A DNA stretch of 64,000 nucleotides from Palsa-504 sp050011155 (GTDB lineage Bacteria > Actinomycetota > Actinomycetes > Streptosporangiales > Streptosporangiaceae): NCBI GenBank assembly GCA_050011155.1, contig JBEKJP010000022.1, positions 4,236 through 68,235 of the forward strand, written 5' to 3'. The translations under genes were made by a program, and so were the position numbers. Within the stretch, counting starts at the first letter, position 1, and each line of letters starts with the position of its first letter. The notes under the pieces were generated by a model. The model was not told the origin of the DNA. It worked only from the letters and a program-made list of their open reading frames with translations, and searched no databases. Shown one piece after another: positions 1 through 8,823 of this stretch.

Positions 1-1
1 G

Positions 2-1006
2 ACCGCCGCGCTCGCCCCGCACCTGACGGGGCCGTGCCTGGTCGTGGGGAAGTCGACGGTCCCGGTCGGGACCGCGCGGCAGGTGCTGACCTCGCTGCGC
101 GCGGCGGCACCGGCCGGGGAGGCGGTCGACCTGGCCTGGAACCCCGAGTTCCTGCGGGAAGGCTTCGCGGTGCAGGACAGCCTGGCGCCGGACCGGATCG
201 TCGCTGGCGTGACCTGCGACAGCGCCGAGGCCCGGCTGCGCGAGGTGTACCGCACGGCGCTCGAGGCGGGCAGCCCGCTGCTGGTCATGGACCTGGAGAC
301 GGCGGAGTTGGTCAAGGTGGCGGCCAACGCGTTCCTGGCCACCAAGATCTCCTTCATCAACGCCATGGCCGAGGTCTGCGAGCAGTCCGGCGCCGACGTG
401 ATAGCGCTGGCCGAGGCGCTCGGCCACGACGCGCGGATCGGCCGCCGGTTCCTGTCACCCGGGCTCGGGTACGGCGGCGGCTGCCTGCCCAAGGACATCC
501 GCGGGTTCCGCGCCACCGCCGCCGAACTGGGGGTGGATTCGCTGGTCAGCTGGCTGGGCACGGTGGACGAGATCAACCTGGGGCGGCGCGAGCGGGTGGT
601 GACGCTGGCTCGCCAGGCGGCGGGCGGATCACTGGACGGGCGGCGGGTCGCGGTGCTCGGCGTCGCGTTCAAGCCGAACAGCGACGACGTCCGGGACTCC
701 CCCAGCCTGGCCGTCTGCGACCGGCTGGCGGCCGAGGGGGCGACCGTGACGGTACACGACCCGGTGGCCATGCCCAGCGCGGTCAGGAAGCGGCCGGCCC
801 TGCGCTGCGCGCCTTCGGTGTCGGAGGCGGCCGAGGACGCCGACCTGGTGCTGCACTTGACCGAGTGGTCCGACTACCGGGCTATCGACCCGGCCGCGCT
901 CGCCCAGCTGGTCGCCCGCCGGGTGATCATCGACGCCCGCTGCTGCCTGGATGCCTCACTCTGGCGCGAGGCCGGTTGGACGGTGCACATCCTGGGGCGG
1001 CCCTAG
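2..1006 (+). CDS. UDP-glucose 6-dehydrogenase family protein (5' end outside window)
   Basis: Nucleotide-sugar dehydrogenase that would oxidise a UDP-sugar C6 alcohol to a carboxylate in two NAD-dependent steps, supplying UDP-uronic acids for cell-surface glycans. The frame is open from the window edge, and 334 codons of a usual ~430-440 are present, so most of the N-terminal Rossmann domain is missing. Visible family motifs in order are KSTVPVGT, NPEFLREG, the dimerisation helix (ELVKVAANAFLATK), the catalytic-Cys loop GGCLPKD (Cys ~161 of the fragment) and the C-terminal UDP-binding motif GVAFKPNSDDVRDSP. Its stop overlaps the convergent folD stop by 3 nt, leaving no room for a terminator. 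Exact sugar specificity (glucose or N-acetylmannosamine type) cannot be settled here. Confidence 0.9.
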   Translation, partial: TAALAPHLTGPCLVVGKSTVPVGTARQVLTSLRAAAPAGEAVDLAWNPEFLREGFAVQDSLAPDRIVAGVTCDSAEARLREVYRTALEAGSPLLVMDLETAELVKVAANAFLATKISFINAMAEVCEQSGADVIALAEALGHDARIGRRFLSPGLGYGGGCLPKDIRGFRATAAELGVDSLVSWLGTVDEINLGRRERVVTLARQAAGGSLDGRRVAVLGVAFKPNSDDVRDSPSLAVCDRLAAEGATVTVHDPVAMPSAVRKRPALRCAPSVSEAAEDADLVLHLTEWSDYRAIDPAALAQLVARRVIIDARCCLDASLWREAGWTVHILGRP

Positions 1007-1848
1007 GCGCGTTCGGCGGCTTCGACGACGTTGAGCAGGAGCATGGCGCGGGTCATGGGGCCGACGCCGCCGGGCATGGGGGCGAGCCAGGCCGCCACGT
1101 CCGCGACGTCCTTGGCGACGTCGCCGGTCAGGCCCGCGTCGGTGCGGGTGATGCCGACGTCCACCACGGCCGCGCCGGGCTTGATCATGTCCGCGGTCAC
1201 CAGCCCCGGCCGGCCGGCCGCCACCACCACGATGTCGGCGGTCCTGGTGTGCGCGGCCAGGTCCTTGGTCCCGGTGTGGCACGAGGTCACGGTGGCGTTC
1301 TCGGTGCGCCTGGTCAGCAGCAGGCCGAGCGCGCGGCCGACGGTGATCCCGCGGCCGATCACGGTCACGTCGGCGCCCGCGATGGCCACCCCGTAGTGGC
1401 GCAGCAGTTCCACGATGCCGCGCGGGGTGCACGGCAGCGGGCCCCGCTCGTTCAGCACCAGCTTGCCCAGGCTGACCGGGTGCAGCCCGTCCGCGTCCTT
1501 GGCCGGGTCCATCCGGTTGAGCACGGCGTTGGCGTCCAGGCCGTCAGGCAACGGCAGCTGGACGATGTACCCGGTGCAGGCGGGGTCGGCGTTCAGTTCG
1601 TCGACGACCGCCTCGACCTGGGCCTGGGTGGCGTCGGCGGGCAGGTCGCGGCGGATGGAGGCGATCCCGACCTGGGCGCAGTCCCGGTGCTTGCCGTTCA
1701 CGTAGGCCCGGCTGCCGGGGTCGTCGCCGACCAGGACCGTGCCGAGCCCGGGCACGATACCACGCGCGGCCAGGGCGGCCACCCGTTCGGTCAGACCGGC
1801 CCGGATCTCCGCGGCCAGGGCCTTGCCGTCGAGCACCTGTGCGGTCAC
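1003..1848 (-). CDS. folD: Bifunctional methylenetetrahydrofolate dehydrogenase/cyclohydrolase FolD
   Basis: Interconverts 5,10-methylene-, 5,10-methenyl- and 10-formyl-tetrahydrofolate in the cytosol, supplying the formyl donor used by the neighbouring PurN and PurH. The 281-aa product has the family length. Motifs: the catalytic-Lys region (AYVNGKHRDC), the substrate loop GYIVQLPLPDGLD, and the NADP site VTVIGRGITVGRALGLLL. The GTG start is chosen because the protein then begins TAQVLDGKALAAEIRAG, as in homologues, with AGGGG just upstream; the frame stays open much further upstream but only as a shadow of purH. The gene lies 11 nt after purH, consistent with a purN-purH-folD operon. Confidence 0.97.
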   Translation of the reverse strand: MTAQVLDGKALAAEIRAGLTERVAALAARGIVPGLGTVLVGDDPGSRAYVNGKHRDCAQVGIASIRRDLPADATQAQVEAVVDELNADPACTGYIVQLPLPDGLDANAVLNRMDPAKDADGLHPVSLGKLVLNERGPLPCTPRGIVELLRHYGVAIAGADVTVIGRGITVGRALGLLLTRRTENATVTSCHTGTKDLAAHTRTADIVVVAAGRPGLVTADMIKPGAAVVDVGITRTDAGLTGDVAKDVADVAAWLAPMPGGVGPMTRAMLLLNVVEAAERA

Positions 1849-1859
1849 GTCGCGTCCCC

Positions 1860-3431
1860 TTAGTGGTAGAAGTGGCGCACGCCGGTGAAGTAAAGACCGA
1901 TACCGGCGGCTTCGGCGGCGGTGATGGTCAGGTGGTCCCGGATCGAGCCGCCCGGCTCCACGACGGCGGCCACCCCGGCCTCGGCCAGGATCTCGAAGCC
2001 GTCGGCGAACGGGAAGTACGCGTCGCTGGCGGCGACAGAACCGGCCGCCCGGTCCCCGGCCCGCAGCACCGCCAGGCGGGCCGAGTCCACCCGGTTGACC
2101 TGCCCCATCCCCACCCCGACGGAGGCACCGCCCGAGGCCAGCAAGATGGCATTCGATTTGACCGAACGGCATGCCTTCCACGCGAACGCCATGTCCGCGA
2201 GCTGCCCCGGGGTGGCCTGCGGCCCCGCCTTGAGCTGCCAGTTGGCCGGGTCGTCGCCGGGCTCGTCCACCCGGTCGGCCGACTGGAGCAGCATCCCGCC
2301 GGTCACCGGCCTGAATTCGGTAGCCGGCCCGGCTCCGGGCGGGGCGCAGCGCAGCAGCCGGACGTTCTTGCTGGCGGACAGGATGTCCAGTGCCTCGGCG
2401 TCGAAGTCGGGGGCGATGACCACCTCGGTGAAGATCTCGGCGATCTGCCGCGCCAGCGCCGCGGTCACCGGCCCGTTGACCGCGATGACCCCGCCGAACG
2501 CCGAGGTAGGGTCGCACGCGTTGGCCTTGGCGTGCGCCTGCGCCAGGTCGGCCCCGACCGCGATCCCGCACGGGTTGGAGTGCTTGATGATGGCCGCGCA
2601 CGGCTCGGCGAAGTCGTAGGCCGCGCGCCGGGCCGCGTCGGCGTCCACGTAGTTGTTGTAGGACATGGCCTTGCCGTGCAGGAGTTCGGCCGCCGCGATG
2701 CCCTCCGCCGCGCTCTTCGGGCCGGGGCGCGTGTACAGGGCGGCCCGCTGGTGCGGGTTCTCGCCGTAGCGGAGCACGTCGGCGCGCTGCCACAGGGCAC
2801 CGGTCACCGCGGGCCACCCGGCCTCGCGGGCCGTCTCGTCGGGCGCGTAGACGCTCGCGAACCAGGACGCCACCGCGATGTCGTAGGCGGCGGTGTGCGC
2901 GAACGCCTCGGCCGCCAGCGTTCGGCGCTGGTCCAGGGTGAACCCGCCGGGCAGGGCGGCCAGCACGTCGGCGTACCGGGCCGGGTCGGTGATGACGGCC
3001 ACCGAGCGGTGGTTCTTGGCGGCGGCGCGAACCATGGCCGGGCCGCCGATGTCGATCTGCTCGACGCATTCTTCCGGCGTGGCGCCGGACGCGACCGTGG
3101 CCTCGAACGGGTACAGGTTGGACACCAGCAGCTGGAACGGCTCGATGTGGAGCTCGGCCAGCTGGGCCTCGTGCGACGGGAGGGCCAGGTCGGCCAGCAG
3201 GCCCGCGTGCACCCGCGGGTGCAGCGTCTTGACCCGCCCGTCCAGGCACTCGGGGAAGCCGGTCAGCTCCTCCACCCGGGTGACCGGCACCCCGGCGGCC
3301 GCGATCCGGGCCGCGGTCGTGCCGGTGGAGACTATCTCGACGCCGGCCGCGTGCAGCCCGGACGCCAGATCCTCGAGGCCGGTCTTGTCGTAGACGCTGA
3401 TCAGTGCGCGCCTGAACGGAATCGCAGTCAT
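1860..3431 (-). CDS. purH: Bifunctional AICAR formyltransferase/IMP cyclohydrolase PurH
   Basis: Catalyses the last two steps of de novo IMP synthesis: formylation of AICAR with 10-formyl-THF, then ring closure. The 523-aa length is normal. The N-terminal MGS-like cyclohydrolase domain is recognisable (ALISVYDKTGLEDLA, STGTTA, GRVKTLHP, NLYPFEATV, IDIGGPAM). The C-terminal transformylase has RYGENPHQ, KAMSYNNYVD, IIKHSNPCG with the catalytic Lys-His, and the C-terminal SDAYFPFADG and GLYFTGVRHF segments. The start ATG overlaps the purN stop by four bases (ATGA), indicating translational coupling. FolD downstream makes its cofactor. Confidence 0.98.
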   Translation of the reverse strand: MTAIPFRRALISVYDKTGLEDLASGLHAAGVEIVSTGTTAARIAAAGVPVTRVEELTGFPECLDGRVKTLHPRVHAGLLADLALPSHEAQLAELHIEPFQLLVSNLYPFEATVASGATPEECVEQIDIGGPAMVRAAAKNHRSVAVITDPARYADVLAALPGGFTLDQRRTLAAEAFAHTAAYDIAVASWFASVYAPDETAREAGWPAVTGALWQRADVLRYGENPHQRAALYTRPGPKSAAEGIAAAELLHGKAMSYNNYVDADAARRAAYDFAEPCAAIIKHSNPCGIAVGADLAQAHAKANACDPTSAFGGVIAVNGPVTAALARQIAEIFTEVVIAPDFDAEALDILSASKNVRLLRCAPPGAGPATEFRPVTGGMLLQSADRVDEPGDDPANWQLKAGPQATPGQLADMAFAWKACRSVKSNAILLASGGASVGVGMGQVNRVDSARLAVLRAGDRAAGSVAASDAYFPFADGFEILAEAGVAAVVEPGGSIRDHLTITAAEAAGIGLYFTGVRHFYH

Positions 3432-4036
3432 CGGCCGATCCTCACCTTCCTGCCGCGGACGGACCAGCCTTCGCGGACCATCCTGCCTACCGTGTCCACG
3501 AGCAGCGCCCGCTCCGCCACCTTGATGCGTTCGTGCAGCGCGGCTTCGTCGTCGTCATCGGCGACCGGCACGCTGGCCTGGGCCACGATCGGCCCCTCGT
3601 CGACACCGGCGTCGACGATGAAGACGGTGCAGCCTGCGATCTTCACGCCATGCGCCAGCGCGTCCCGCACGCCATGCGTTCCGGGGAACGACGGTAGCAG
3701 CGCCGGGTGCGTGTTCAGGCAGCGGCCGCCGAACGCGTCCAGGAACGGCTTACCGACCAGCTTCATGAACCCGGCCAGGATGATCAGGTCCGGCTGGTAG
3801 CTCGCGCACGTGCGGGCCAGGGCCGCGTCCCACTCCTCGCGCGCCGGGTAGTCGGACAGCTTGGTGACGAAGGCGGGAACGCCAGCCCGTTCGGCCCGAT
3901 TAAGCCCGTTGATGCCGGGCCGGTCCGCACCGACCGCCACCACCTTCGCGCCGTACGCCTCGTCCCGGCACGCGTCGATCAGGGCCTGAAGGTTGGTCCC
4001 CTCTCCGGAAACGAGCACGACAAGCCGCGAGGTCAC
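3428..4036 (-). CDS. purN: Phosphoribosylglycinamide formyltransferase PurN
   Basis: Transfers the formyl group of 10-formyl-THF to GAR in purine synthesis. The 202-aa product starts VTSRLVVLVSGEGTNLQALIDA, the usual N-terminus with the phosphate-binding GEGTNLQA loop. It carries the catalytic segment NTHPALLPSFPGTHG (Asn and His) and the downstream Asp region (VDAGVDEGPIV). A GTG start is preferred over the in-frame ATG 51 nt upstream because the extra 17 residues have no family counterpart. It is the first gene of the purN-purH-folD cluster and its stop overlaps purH. A divergent small membrane-protein gene begins 70 nt upstream, so the promoter must sit in that gap. Confidence 0.96.
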   Translation of the reverse strand: MTSRLVVLVSGEGTNLQALIDACRDEAYGAKVVAVGADRPGINGLNRAERAGVPAFVTKLSDYPAREEWDAALARTCASYQPDLIILAGFMKLVGKPFLDAFGGRCLNTHPALLPSFPGTHGVRDALAHGVKIAGCTVFIVDAGVDEGPIVAQASVPVADDDDEAALHERIKVAERALLVDTVGRMVREGWSVRGRKVRIGR

Positions 4037-4106
4037 GGGCTTAACCCTATGGCACCGGGGCGGAAGGCCGGCCCAGCCGGTCGGCACAGAGGGCAGAATA
4101 GGGGTG

Positions 4107-4769
4107 ATGGCCAGATACCAGCCGCCGGGCGGGCGCGGGCCGCAGCGTCAAGGCGCGCTGCCCAACCGCCGGCAGCTGCCGCCCCCCGACCCCGCCGTGC
4201 GCCAGCGGGCGCTAGCGGCGTTGCTGCTCGGCGTACTCAGCCTGATCGGGCTGATGCTCGGGCTCGGCAACCTGCGCCGCGGCATCTTCGTGGCCGCCCT
4301 GACCTTGGTGTTCGCCCTGGTCGCGATCTGGCTCGGCGTCACCGCGAGCAAGCAGGCCCGGCGGGCCGGCACCGCCCGGCCGCGCGGGGCGGTCAGCGGC
4401 GTGGTGGTCGGCGCGTTCGGCCTCGCGTTCAGTGCCCTGTGGCTGATGGTGCTGGCGGTGTTCTGGCCGCAGCTGAACTCCTACTACACCTGCATGAACG
4501 GCGCGAACACGGTGACCGCCCAGCAGGCCTGCCACAACCAGTTCACCAACTCGGTCGGCAGCGAGATGAGCATCCTGCAAGGCGGCCGGTTACACCAGCG
4601 CCGACCGATGACGGCAGTGCTGGCCGATGACGGCAGTGCCGGCCGAGGACGCCGACGGCGACACGTAAGCCGACGCGTGCACTCCAGCCCCATCTTGAGT
4701 GGCGCCTCAGGATCCCAAGCCCCATTGGTCACACCGAGGCCAGTATCCCCGCCAGCCTCAGGCTCCTAG
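4107..4769 (+). CDS. DUF4190-like small membrane protein with a probably disrupted C-terminus
   Basis: Uncharacterised. After a Pro/Arg-rich N-terminus (residues 1-33) there are three hydrophobic segments, about 35-52, 56-75 and 95-113. The Ala/Arg-rich ASKQARRAG stretch between segments two and three resembles DUF4190-type proteins. An extracytoplasmic region with two Cys (SYYTC and QQAC) follows. To about residue 160 composition and codon use look normal. Beyond that the frame uses a rare TTA codon and runs through an Arg/Ser/Pro-rich tail of about 60 residues containing a 19-bp tandem duplication, which is not a multiple of three. The native stop was probably earlier. The ATG is set by the GGGGTG just before it; the gene is divergent from purN. 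Confidence 0.7.
   Translation: MARYQPPGGRGPQRQGALPNRRQLPPPDPAVRQRALAALLLGVLSLIGLMLGLGNLRRGIFVAALTLVFALVAIWLGVTASKQARRAGTARPRGAVSGVVVGAFGLAFSALWLMVLAVFWPQLNSYYTCMNGANTVTAQQACHNQFTNSVGSEMSILQGGRLHQRRPMTAVLADDGSAGRGRRRRHVSRRVHSSPILSGASGSQAPLVTPRPVSPPASGS
4605..4642. repeat. 19-bp tandem duplication inside the DUF4190-like gene
   Basis: CCGATGACGGCAGTGCTGG at 4605-4623 is followed directly by CCGATGACGGCAGTGCCGG at 4624-4642 (one mismatch). Nineteen is not divisible by three, so the duplication shifts the reading frame of the gene that contains it. Removing one copy would end the protein at the TAA at 4666-4668 after a plausible acidic tail. Confidence 0.9.
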
Positions 4770-4813
4770 GCATCGAGTTCCAGGAAGCGACGAGAGTTCC
4801 TGAAGGACACACC

Positions 4814-6406
4814 CTAGCGGTCTTCGGGGTACTCCTCGATCACGCCGAGGGGGATTTCCTCGTCGTCGTCCAGTCCGTTCTCGTGGTCGGCGGCCCACGG
4901 GTTCAGGTAGATCCGGTGGCCGCTGGCGTCGTCGGTCTCGTCGTGCTGGCCTGGCGGGAGGAGTGGCCCCTGGGACGAGTACGGTCCGTGGGGCAGATGC
5001 GACTCTGGCGACAGGTATGGGCCCTGGGGCATATGGGGTTCCTGGGCCTGGTGGGGTTCCTGGGCCTGGTGGGGGTCCATGAGCAGGTATGGGTCGGTGA
5101 CCATGGCTGACTGAGCTTGGGTGGCCTCGCGGTACCGCTTCTGCGCGCGGCGGAGGATGAGCCAGTTGGTGGCCGCGGCGGACAACGCGGCGGTGATGCC
5201 GATCTCGAGTATCGCCACCAGGCCCACCTGGAAACCGGACGGGCCGACCGCGGCCAAGCGGCCGTTGCCGAGCGGTCCGCCCGCGAAGGCGGCGCCCAGG
5301 CCGGCCAGGGCACCCGTCGCCGTGCCGGCGGCGAAACCCCAGAGCGGAGCCGCTTCGATTACCGGCGTGGGCGCGATCCGCACCGTGACGATCCCGGCGA
5401 AGGCGCCGGCCAGGTAGGGCAGGGCCAGCACCACGACGGGCACCCAGGCCGGACCGCCTGGCCGGGCGTCCGACGGGATGGCCGCGAGCATCGGGAAGAG
5501 CGGGACCGCGCCGAGCGCCGATCCGGTCGGGGCGACCACGGTGCCGATGCCGAACGCGAAGCCGGGACCGAGGGTGTAGCTGATCGCCCAGACGATGGCG
5601 TTCGGGACGTAGGCCAGCTGGGCCAGTAGCAGCAGCGCGGCACCGCCCACCCCCGGCGAGAGCGCGTCGCTGGCCGTCCTGACTTCGGGCAGGTGCACCG
5701 CGAGCGAGGCTCCCGCCAGCGCCGCGCCGGCCGCGGCGAGAACGGCGGACGAGCCGAGCATGCCCGCCGCGATCGAGCGCGGCCGGGCCGGCATCAGGCC
5801 GCCCAGCCGGGACCACGGCGCCAGTCCCCGCGCGCCGCCGAGACCGCCTGCCACCAGGGCCAGCAGGAAGGACTCGACCACCGCCTCCAGCAGCGAGGGC
5901 GACACCACGTCGGTCCGGGTGGCCAGCGCGAGCGCCCCGGCCAGCAGGGCGTACGGCAGGGCCAGCGCGATGGCGGCGTAACCGACGTGGCGTAGCCGGG
6001 TGACCGCCCCGGCCCGGACCACCCACCGCCCGGCTATGGCCAGCAGCACGCCGGGCAGCAGGACCAAGCCGAGCGGGAGCAGGCCGATGTGCCCGGCGCC
6101 GCGGACGGTGAAGCCGACGTGGTGGGCCACTAGCCAGAGCATCCCCGCGGTGCGCAGCACCCCGACCAGGCCGGTGCCGATGCCCACGTGCGGGGCGGTG
6201 ATCCAGCCGATCGCGGTGAGCGTGATGAGCACCGCGAGCCCGCTGCCGGCCGCCGCGCAGGCCGCGATGCCGCCGGTAATAACCAGCGGCCGGCCCGGCT
6301 GGGCGTCCTGATCCCCGCGGCCGCGGGGCTTGCGGCCGCCAGGCCCGGGCGACCCCGGCGGCCGGTTCGGCTCGGGGGCCAGCGGCGCCTCGGCGGAAAC
6401 ACTCAC
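4814..6406 (-). CDS. DUF6350 family integral membrane protein
   Basis: Uncharacterised actinomycete polytopic membrane protein of 530 aa, found near purN and sucCD in Streptomyces-type genomes. From the GTG start (SVSAEAPLAPEPN) there is a Pro/Gly-rich cytosolic N-terminus. A long series of hydrophobic Ala/Leu/Val segments, roughly ten, follows to about residue 400. The tail is Pro/His/Gln-rich with imperfect repeats (QAQEPHQAQEPHMPQGP), then an acidic C-terminus ending EYPEDR. The start at 6406 is chosen because upstream in-frame codons are Arg/Trp-rich and look non-coding. The family assignment rests on architecture and neighbourhood, not on a catalytic motif; no function can be proposed. 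Confidence 0.75.
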   Translation of the reverse strand: MSVSAEAPLAPEPNRPPGSPGPGGRKPRGRGDQDAQPGRPLVITGGIAACAAAGSGLAVLITLTAIGWITAPHVGIGTGLVGVLRTAGMLWLVAHHVGFTVRGAGHIGLLPLGLVLLPGVLLAIAGRWVVRAGAVTRLRHVGYAAIALALPYALLAGALALATRTDVVSPSLLEAVVESFLLALVAGGLGGARGLAPWSRLGGLMPARPRSIAAGMLGSSAVLAAAGAALAGASLAVHLPEVRTASDALSPGVGGAALLLLAQLAYVPNAIVWAISYTLGPGFAFGIGTVVAPTGSALGAVPLFPMLAAIPSDARPGGPAWVPVVVLALPYLAGAFAGIVTVRIAPTPVIEAAPLWGFAAGTATGALAGLGAAFAGGPLGNGRLAAVGPSGFQVGLVAILEIGITAALSAAATNWLILRRAQKRYREATQAQSAMVTDPYLLMDPHQAQEPHQAQEPHMPQGPYLSPESHLPHGPYSSQGPLLPPGQHDETDDASGHRIYLNPWAADHENGLDDDEEIPLGVIEEYPEDR

Positions 6407-6492
6407 ACCCCCGATCCTCGCAACGATCCCTTCCCACCCGCCGGAGGCGCGCCGGGCACCACGCCGCGAAACCCAGGCACAGCAGCCGCGGA

Positions 6493-6546
6493 TACGGCGA
6501 AAAGCGCGGGCGCACCAGCCGCCGTACGGCGAAAAGCGCGGGCGCA
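6493..6546. repeat. 22-bp direct repeat in the DUF6350-sucD gap
   Basis: TACGGCGAAAAGCGCGGGCG plus CA occurs identically at 6493-6514 and 6525-6546, with a start-to-start distance of 32 bp (about three helical turns). It lies in the 259-bp space between the end of sucD and the start of the DUF6350 gene, where the DUF6350 promoter would be expected. It could be a paired binding site or a simple duplication; nothing else is evident in this gap. Confidence 0.75.
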
Positions 6547-6665
6547 AGCCCGCCATCGCCCGGCCCGCGAGGGGCGTCAGCCCCTCCGGCCGGGCGATAC
6601 TACGGCGAGCACCCCAGCGGGGTGCGGAGCACACGTGGGGGGTTCCGGGGGGTCATCCCCCCGGG

Positions 6666-7544
6666 CTAAAACAGCGCCCGGACGAGTTCGGCGGTCTCGC
6701 TCGGGGTCTTGCCGACGCGGACACCGGCCTTTTCCAGGGCTTCCTTCTTGGCCTGGGCGGTACCGGAAGAGCCCGAGATGATCGCGCCCGCGTGGCCCAT
6801 GGTCTTGCCCTCGGGGGCGGTGAACCCGGCCACGTAGCCGATGACCGGCTTGGTCACATGCTGCTCGATGAACGCGCCGGCCCGCTCCTCGGCGTCGCCG
6901 CCGATCTCGCCGATCATGACGATCGCGTCGGTCTCCGGGTCTTCCTGGAACGCCTGCAGGCAGTCGATGTGGGTGGTCCCGATGACCGGGTCGCCGCCGA
7001 TGCCGACGGCGGTGGAGAAACCGATGTCCCGTAGCTCGTACATCATCTGGTAGGTCAGCGTGCCCGACTTGGAGACCAGCCCGATCCGCCCCTCGCTGGT
7101 GATGTCGGCGGGGATGATGCCGGCGTTGGACTTGCCGGGCGAGGCCACGCCCGGGCAGTTCGGCCCGATGATCCTGGTGCGGTTGCCCGCCGCGCTGGCG
7201 CGCGCCCAGAATTCGGCCGTGTCGTGCACCGGAATGCCTTCGGTGATCACGATGCACAGCGGGATCTGTGCCTCGATGGCCTCGATCACCGCGTCCTTGG
7301 TGCCCGACGCGGGCACGAACACGACCGACACGTCGGCGCCGGTCTCGGCCATGGTGTCGGCGACCGTGCCGAACACCGGCACGCCGGTGCCGCCGAGGTC
7401 GACGGTCTGGCCCGCCTTGCGCGGGTTGGTGCCGCCGACGATCTTGGTGCCCGCCGCGATCATGCGGGCGCCGTGCTTGCGGCCCTCCGAGCCGGTGATG
7501 CCCTGGATCATGACCCGGCTCTGGGCGGTCAGGAAGATCGCCAC
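6666..7544 (-). CDS. sucD: Succinyl-CoA synthetase alpha subunit SucD
   Basis: Alpha subunit of the TCA-cycle enzyme that converts succinyl-CoA to succinate with substrate-level phosphorylation of a nucleoside diphosphate. The 292-aa length is normal. An N-terminal CoA-binding Rossmann domain (AIFLTAQSRVMIQGITGSEG, GTKIVGGTNPRK) is followed by the ligase domain, with GPNCPG, the power-helix region and the phosphorylated-His loop TMGHAGAIISG. The GTG start is one base after the sucC stop, so the two subunits are translationally coupled. The reading frame extends upstream into sucC only as a shadow. Confidence 0.97.
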   Translation of the reverse strand: MAIFLTAQSRVMIQGITGSEGRKHGARMIAAGTKIVGGTNPRKAGQTVDLGGTGVPVFGTVADTMAETGADVSVVFVPASGTKDAVIEAIEAQIPLCIVITEGIPVHDTAEFWARASAAGNRTRIIGPNCPGVASPGKSNAGIIPADITSEGRIGLVSKSGTLTYQMMYELRDIGFSTAVGIGGDPVIGTTHIDCLQAFQEDPETDAIVMIGEIGGDAEERAGAFIEQHVTKPVIGYVAGFTAPEGKTMGHAGAIISGSSGTAQAKKEALEKAGVRVGKTPSETAELVRALF

Positions 7545-7545
7545 C

Positions 7546-8739
7546 TCACGCTCCCTTCGCGGCGCTGGCCAGTTCGGCGGCCCGGCGGGCCGCGCCGTCC
7601 ATCGTGGCCACCTGTTCGACCACGCCGATGCTGGCTTCGGACAAGATGCGCCGGCCCTCGGCGGCGTTGTTGCCGTCCAGGCGGACCACGATCGGCCGGT
7701 CGACCTGGTCACCGCGGCTCTCCAGCATGCCGATGGCCGAGACGATCCCGTTGGCTACCGCGTCGCAGGAGGTGATCCCGCCGAAGACGTTCACGAACAC
7801 GCTGCGCACGCTGGGGTCGGACAGCACGATCTCCAGGCCGTTCGCCATGACCTCGGCCGACGCGCCGCCGCCGATGTCGAGGAAGTTGGCCGGGCGGATC
7901 CCGCCGAACGGCTGGCCCGCGTAGGCCACCACGTCCAGGGTCGACATGACCAGGCCCGCCCCGTTGCCGATGATGCCGACCTCGCCCTCGAGCTTGACGT
8001 AGTTGAGGTGCTTCTCGCGGGCGCGGGCCTCGATCGGGTCGGTGTTGGTGATGTCGTCGAACCGGGCGTGCTCCTGGCGGAAGGACGCGTTGTCGTCCAG
8101 CGTCACCTTGCCGTCGACCGCGATCACGTCACCCTGCTCGGTCACCGCCATGGGGTTGACCTCGACCAGCGTGGCGTCTTCATCGCTGAACATGGACCAG
8201 AGCCGTTCGGCTAGCAGGGCGGCGCCCTCGGCCGCCTCGGCCGGGATCCGGCCCGCGGCGATGATCTCCGCCGCCTTGGCCGCGTCCACGCCGTTCAGCG
8301 CGGAGACCGGGATGCGCGCCACCGCCTCGGGTGAGCTGTGCGCGACCTCCTCGATCTCCATGCCGCCCTGCACCGAGCAGATGGCGAGGAACGTGCGGTT
8401 GGCCCGGTCCAGCAGGAAGGAAAGGTAGTACTCGGCCGCGATGTCCACCGCCTGGGCGATGAGCACCGAATGCACGGTGTGGCCTTTGATGTCCATGCCG
8501 AGAATCTGACTGGCCTTCGCGAAGGCTTCGTCCGGGCCATCGGCCAGCTTCACACCGCCGGCCTTCCCGCGGCCGCCGACCTTGACCTGGGCCTTCACCA
8601 CCACGAGCGGGTGGCCCTTCGCGGCGAACTCCGCAGCGATCTCACGCGCTTCGTCGGCCGTGCTCGCGACCTGGCCGGCCTGTACCGGGACGCCGTACTC
8701 GGCGAACAGCTCTTTCGCCTGATACTCAAACAGGTCCAC
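7546..8739 (-). CDS. sucC: Succinyl-CoA synthetase beta subunit SucC
   Basis: Beta, nucleotide- and succinate-binding subunit, forming the alpha-beta complex with the adjacent SucD. The 397-aa product starts DLFEYQAKELFAEYGVPV (ATP-grasp domain). It has the VVVKAQVKVGGRGKAGGVK nucleotide-binding segment, the EVNPMAV metal-binding motif and the C-terminal ligase domain (NFLDIGGGASAEVM, NVFGGITSCD). An upstream in-frame TTG exists at 8745, but the GAGGG at about 8746-8750 gives proper spacing only to the GTG at 8739, and homologues begin MDLFEYQ. Confidence 0.96.
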   Translation of the reverse strand: MDLFEYQAKELFAEYGVPVQAGQVASTADEAREIAAEFAAKGHPLVVVKAQVKVGGRGKAGGVKLADGPDEAFAKASQILGMDIKGHTVHSVLIAQAVDIAAEYYLSFLLDRANRTFLAICSVQGGMEIEEVAHSSPEAVARIPVSALNGVDAAKAAEIIAAGRIPAEAAEGAALLAERLWSMFSDEDATLVEVNPMAVTEQGDVIAVDGKVTLDDNASFRQEHARFDDITNTDPIEARAREKHLNYVKLEGEVGIIGNGAGLVMSTLDVVAYAGQPFGGIRPANFLDIGGGASAEVMANGLEIVLSDPSVRSVFVNVFGGITSCDAVANGIVSAIGMLESRGDQVDRPIVVRLDGNNAAEGRRILSEASIGVVEQVATMDGAARRAAELASAAKGA

Positions 8740-8823
8740 GCTCAACCCTCACTGTTTTCGCTGCTCATAAGCTTCTGTCCATTCGATTCGGGGTCTTGGC
8801 AGCCTAACTGGAAGCCTAAAGGT

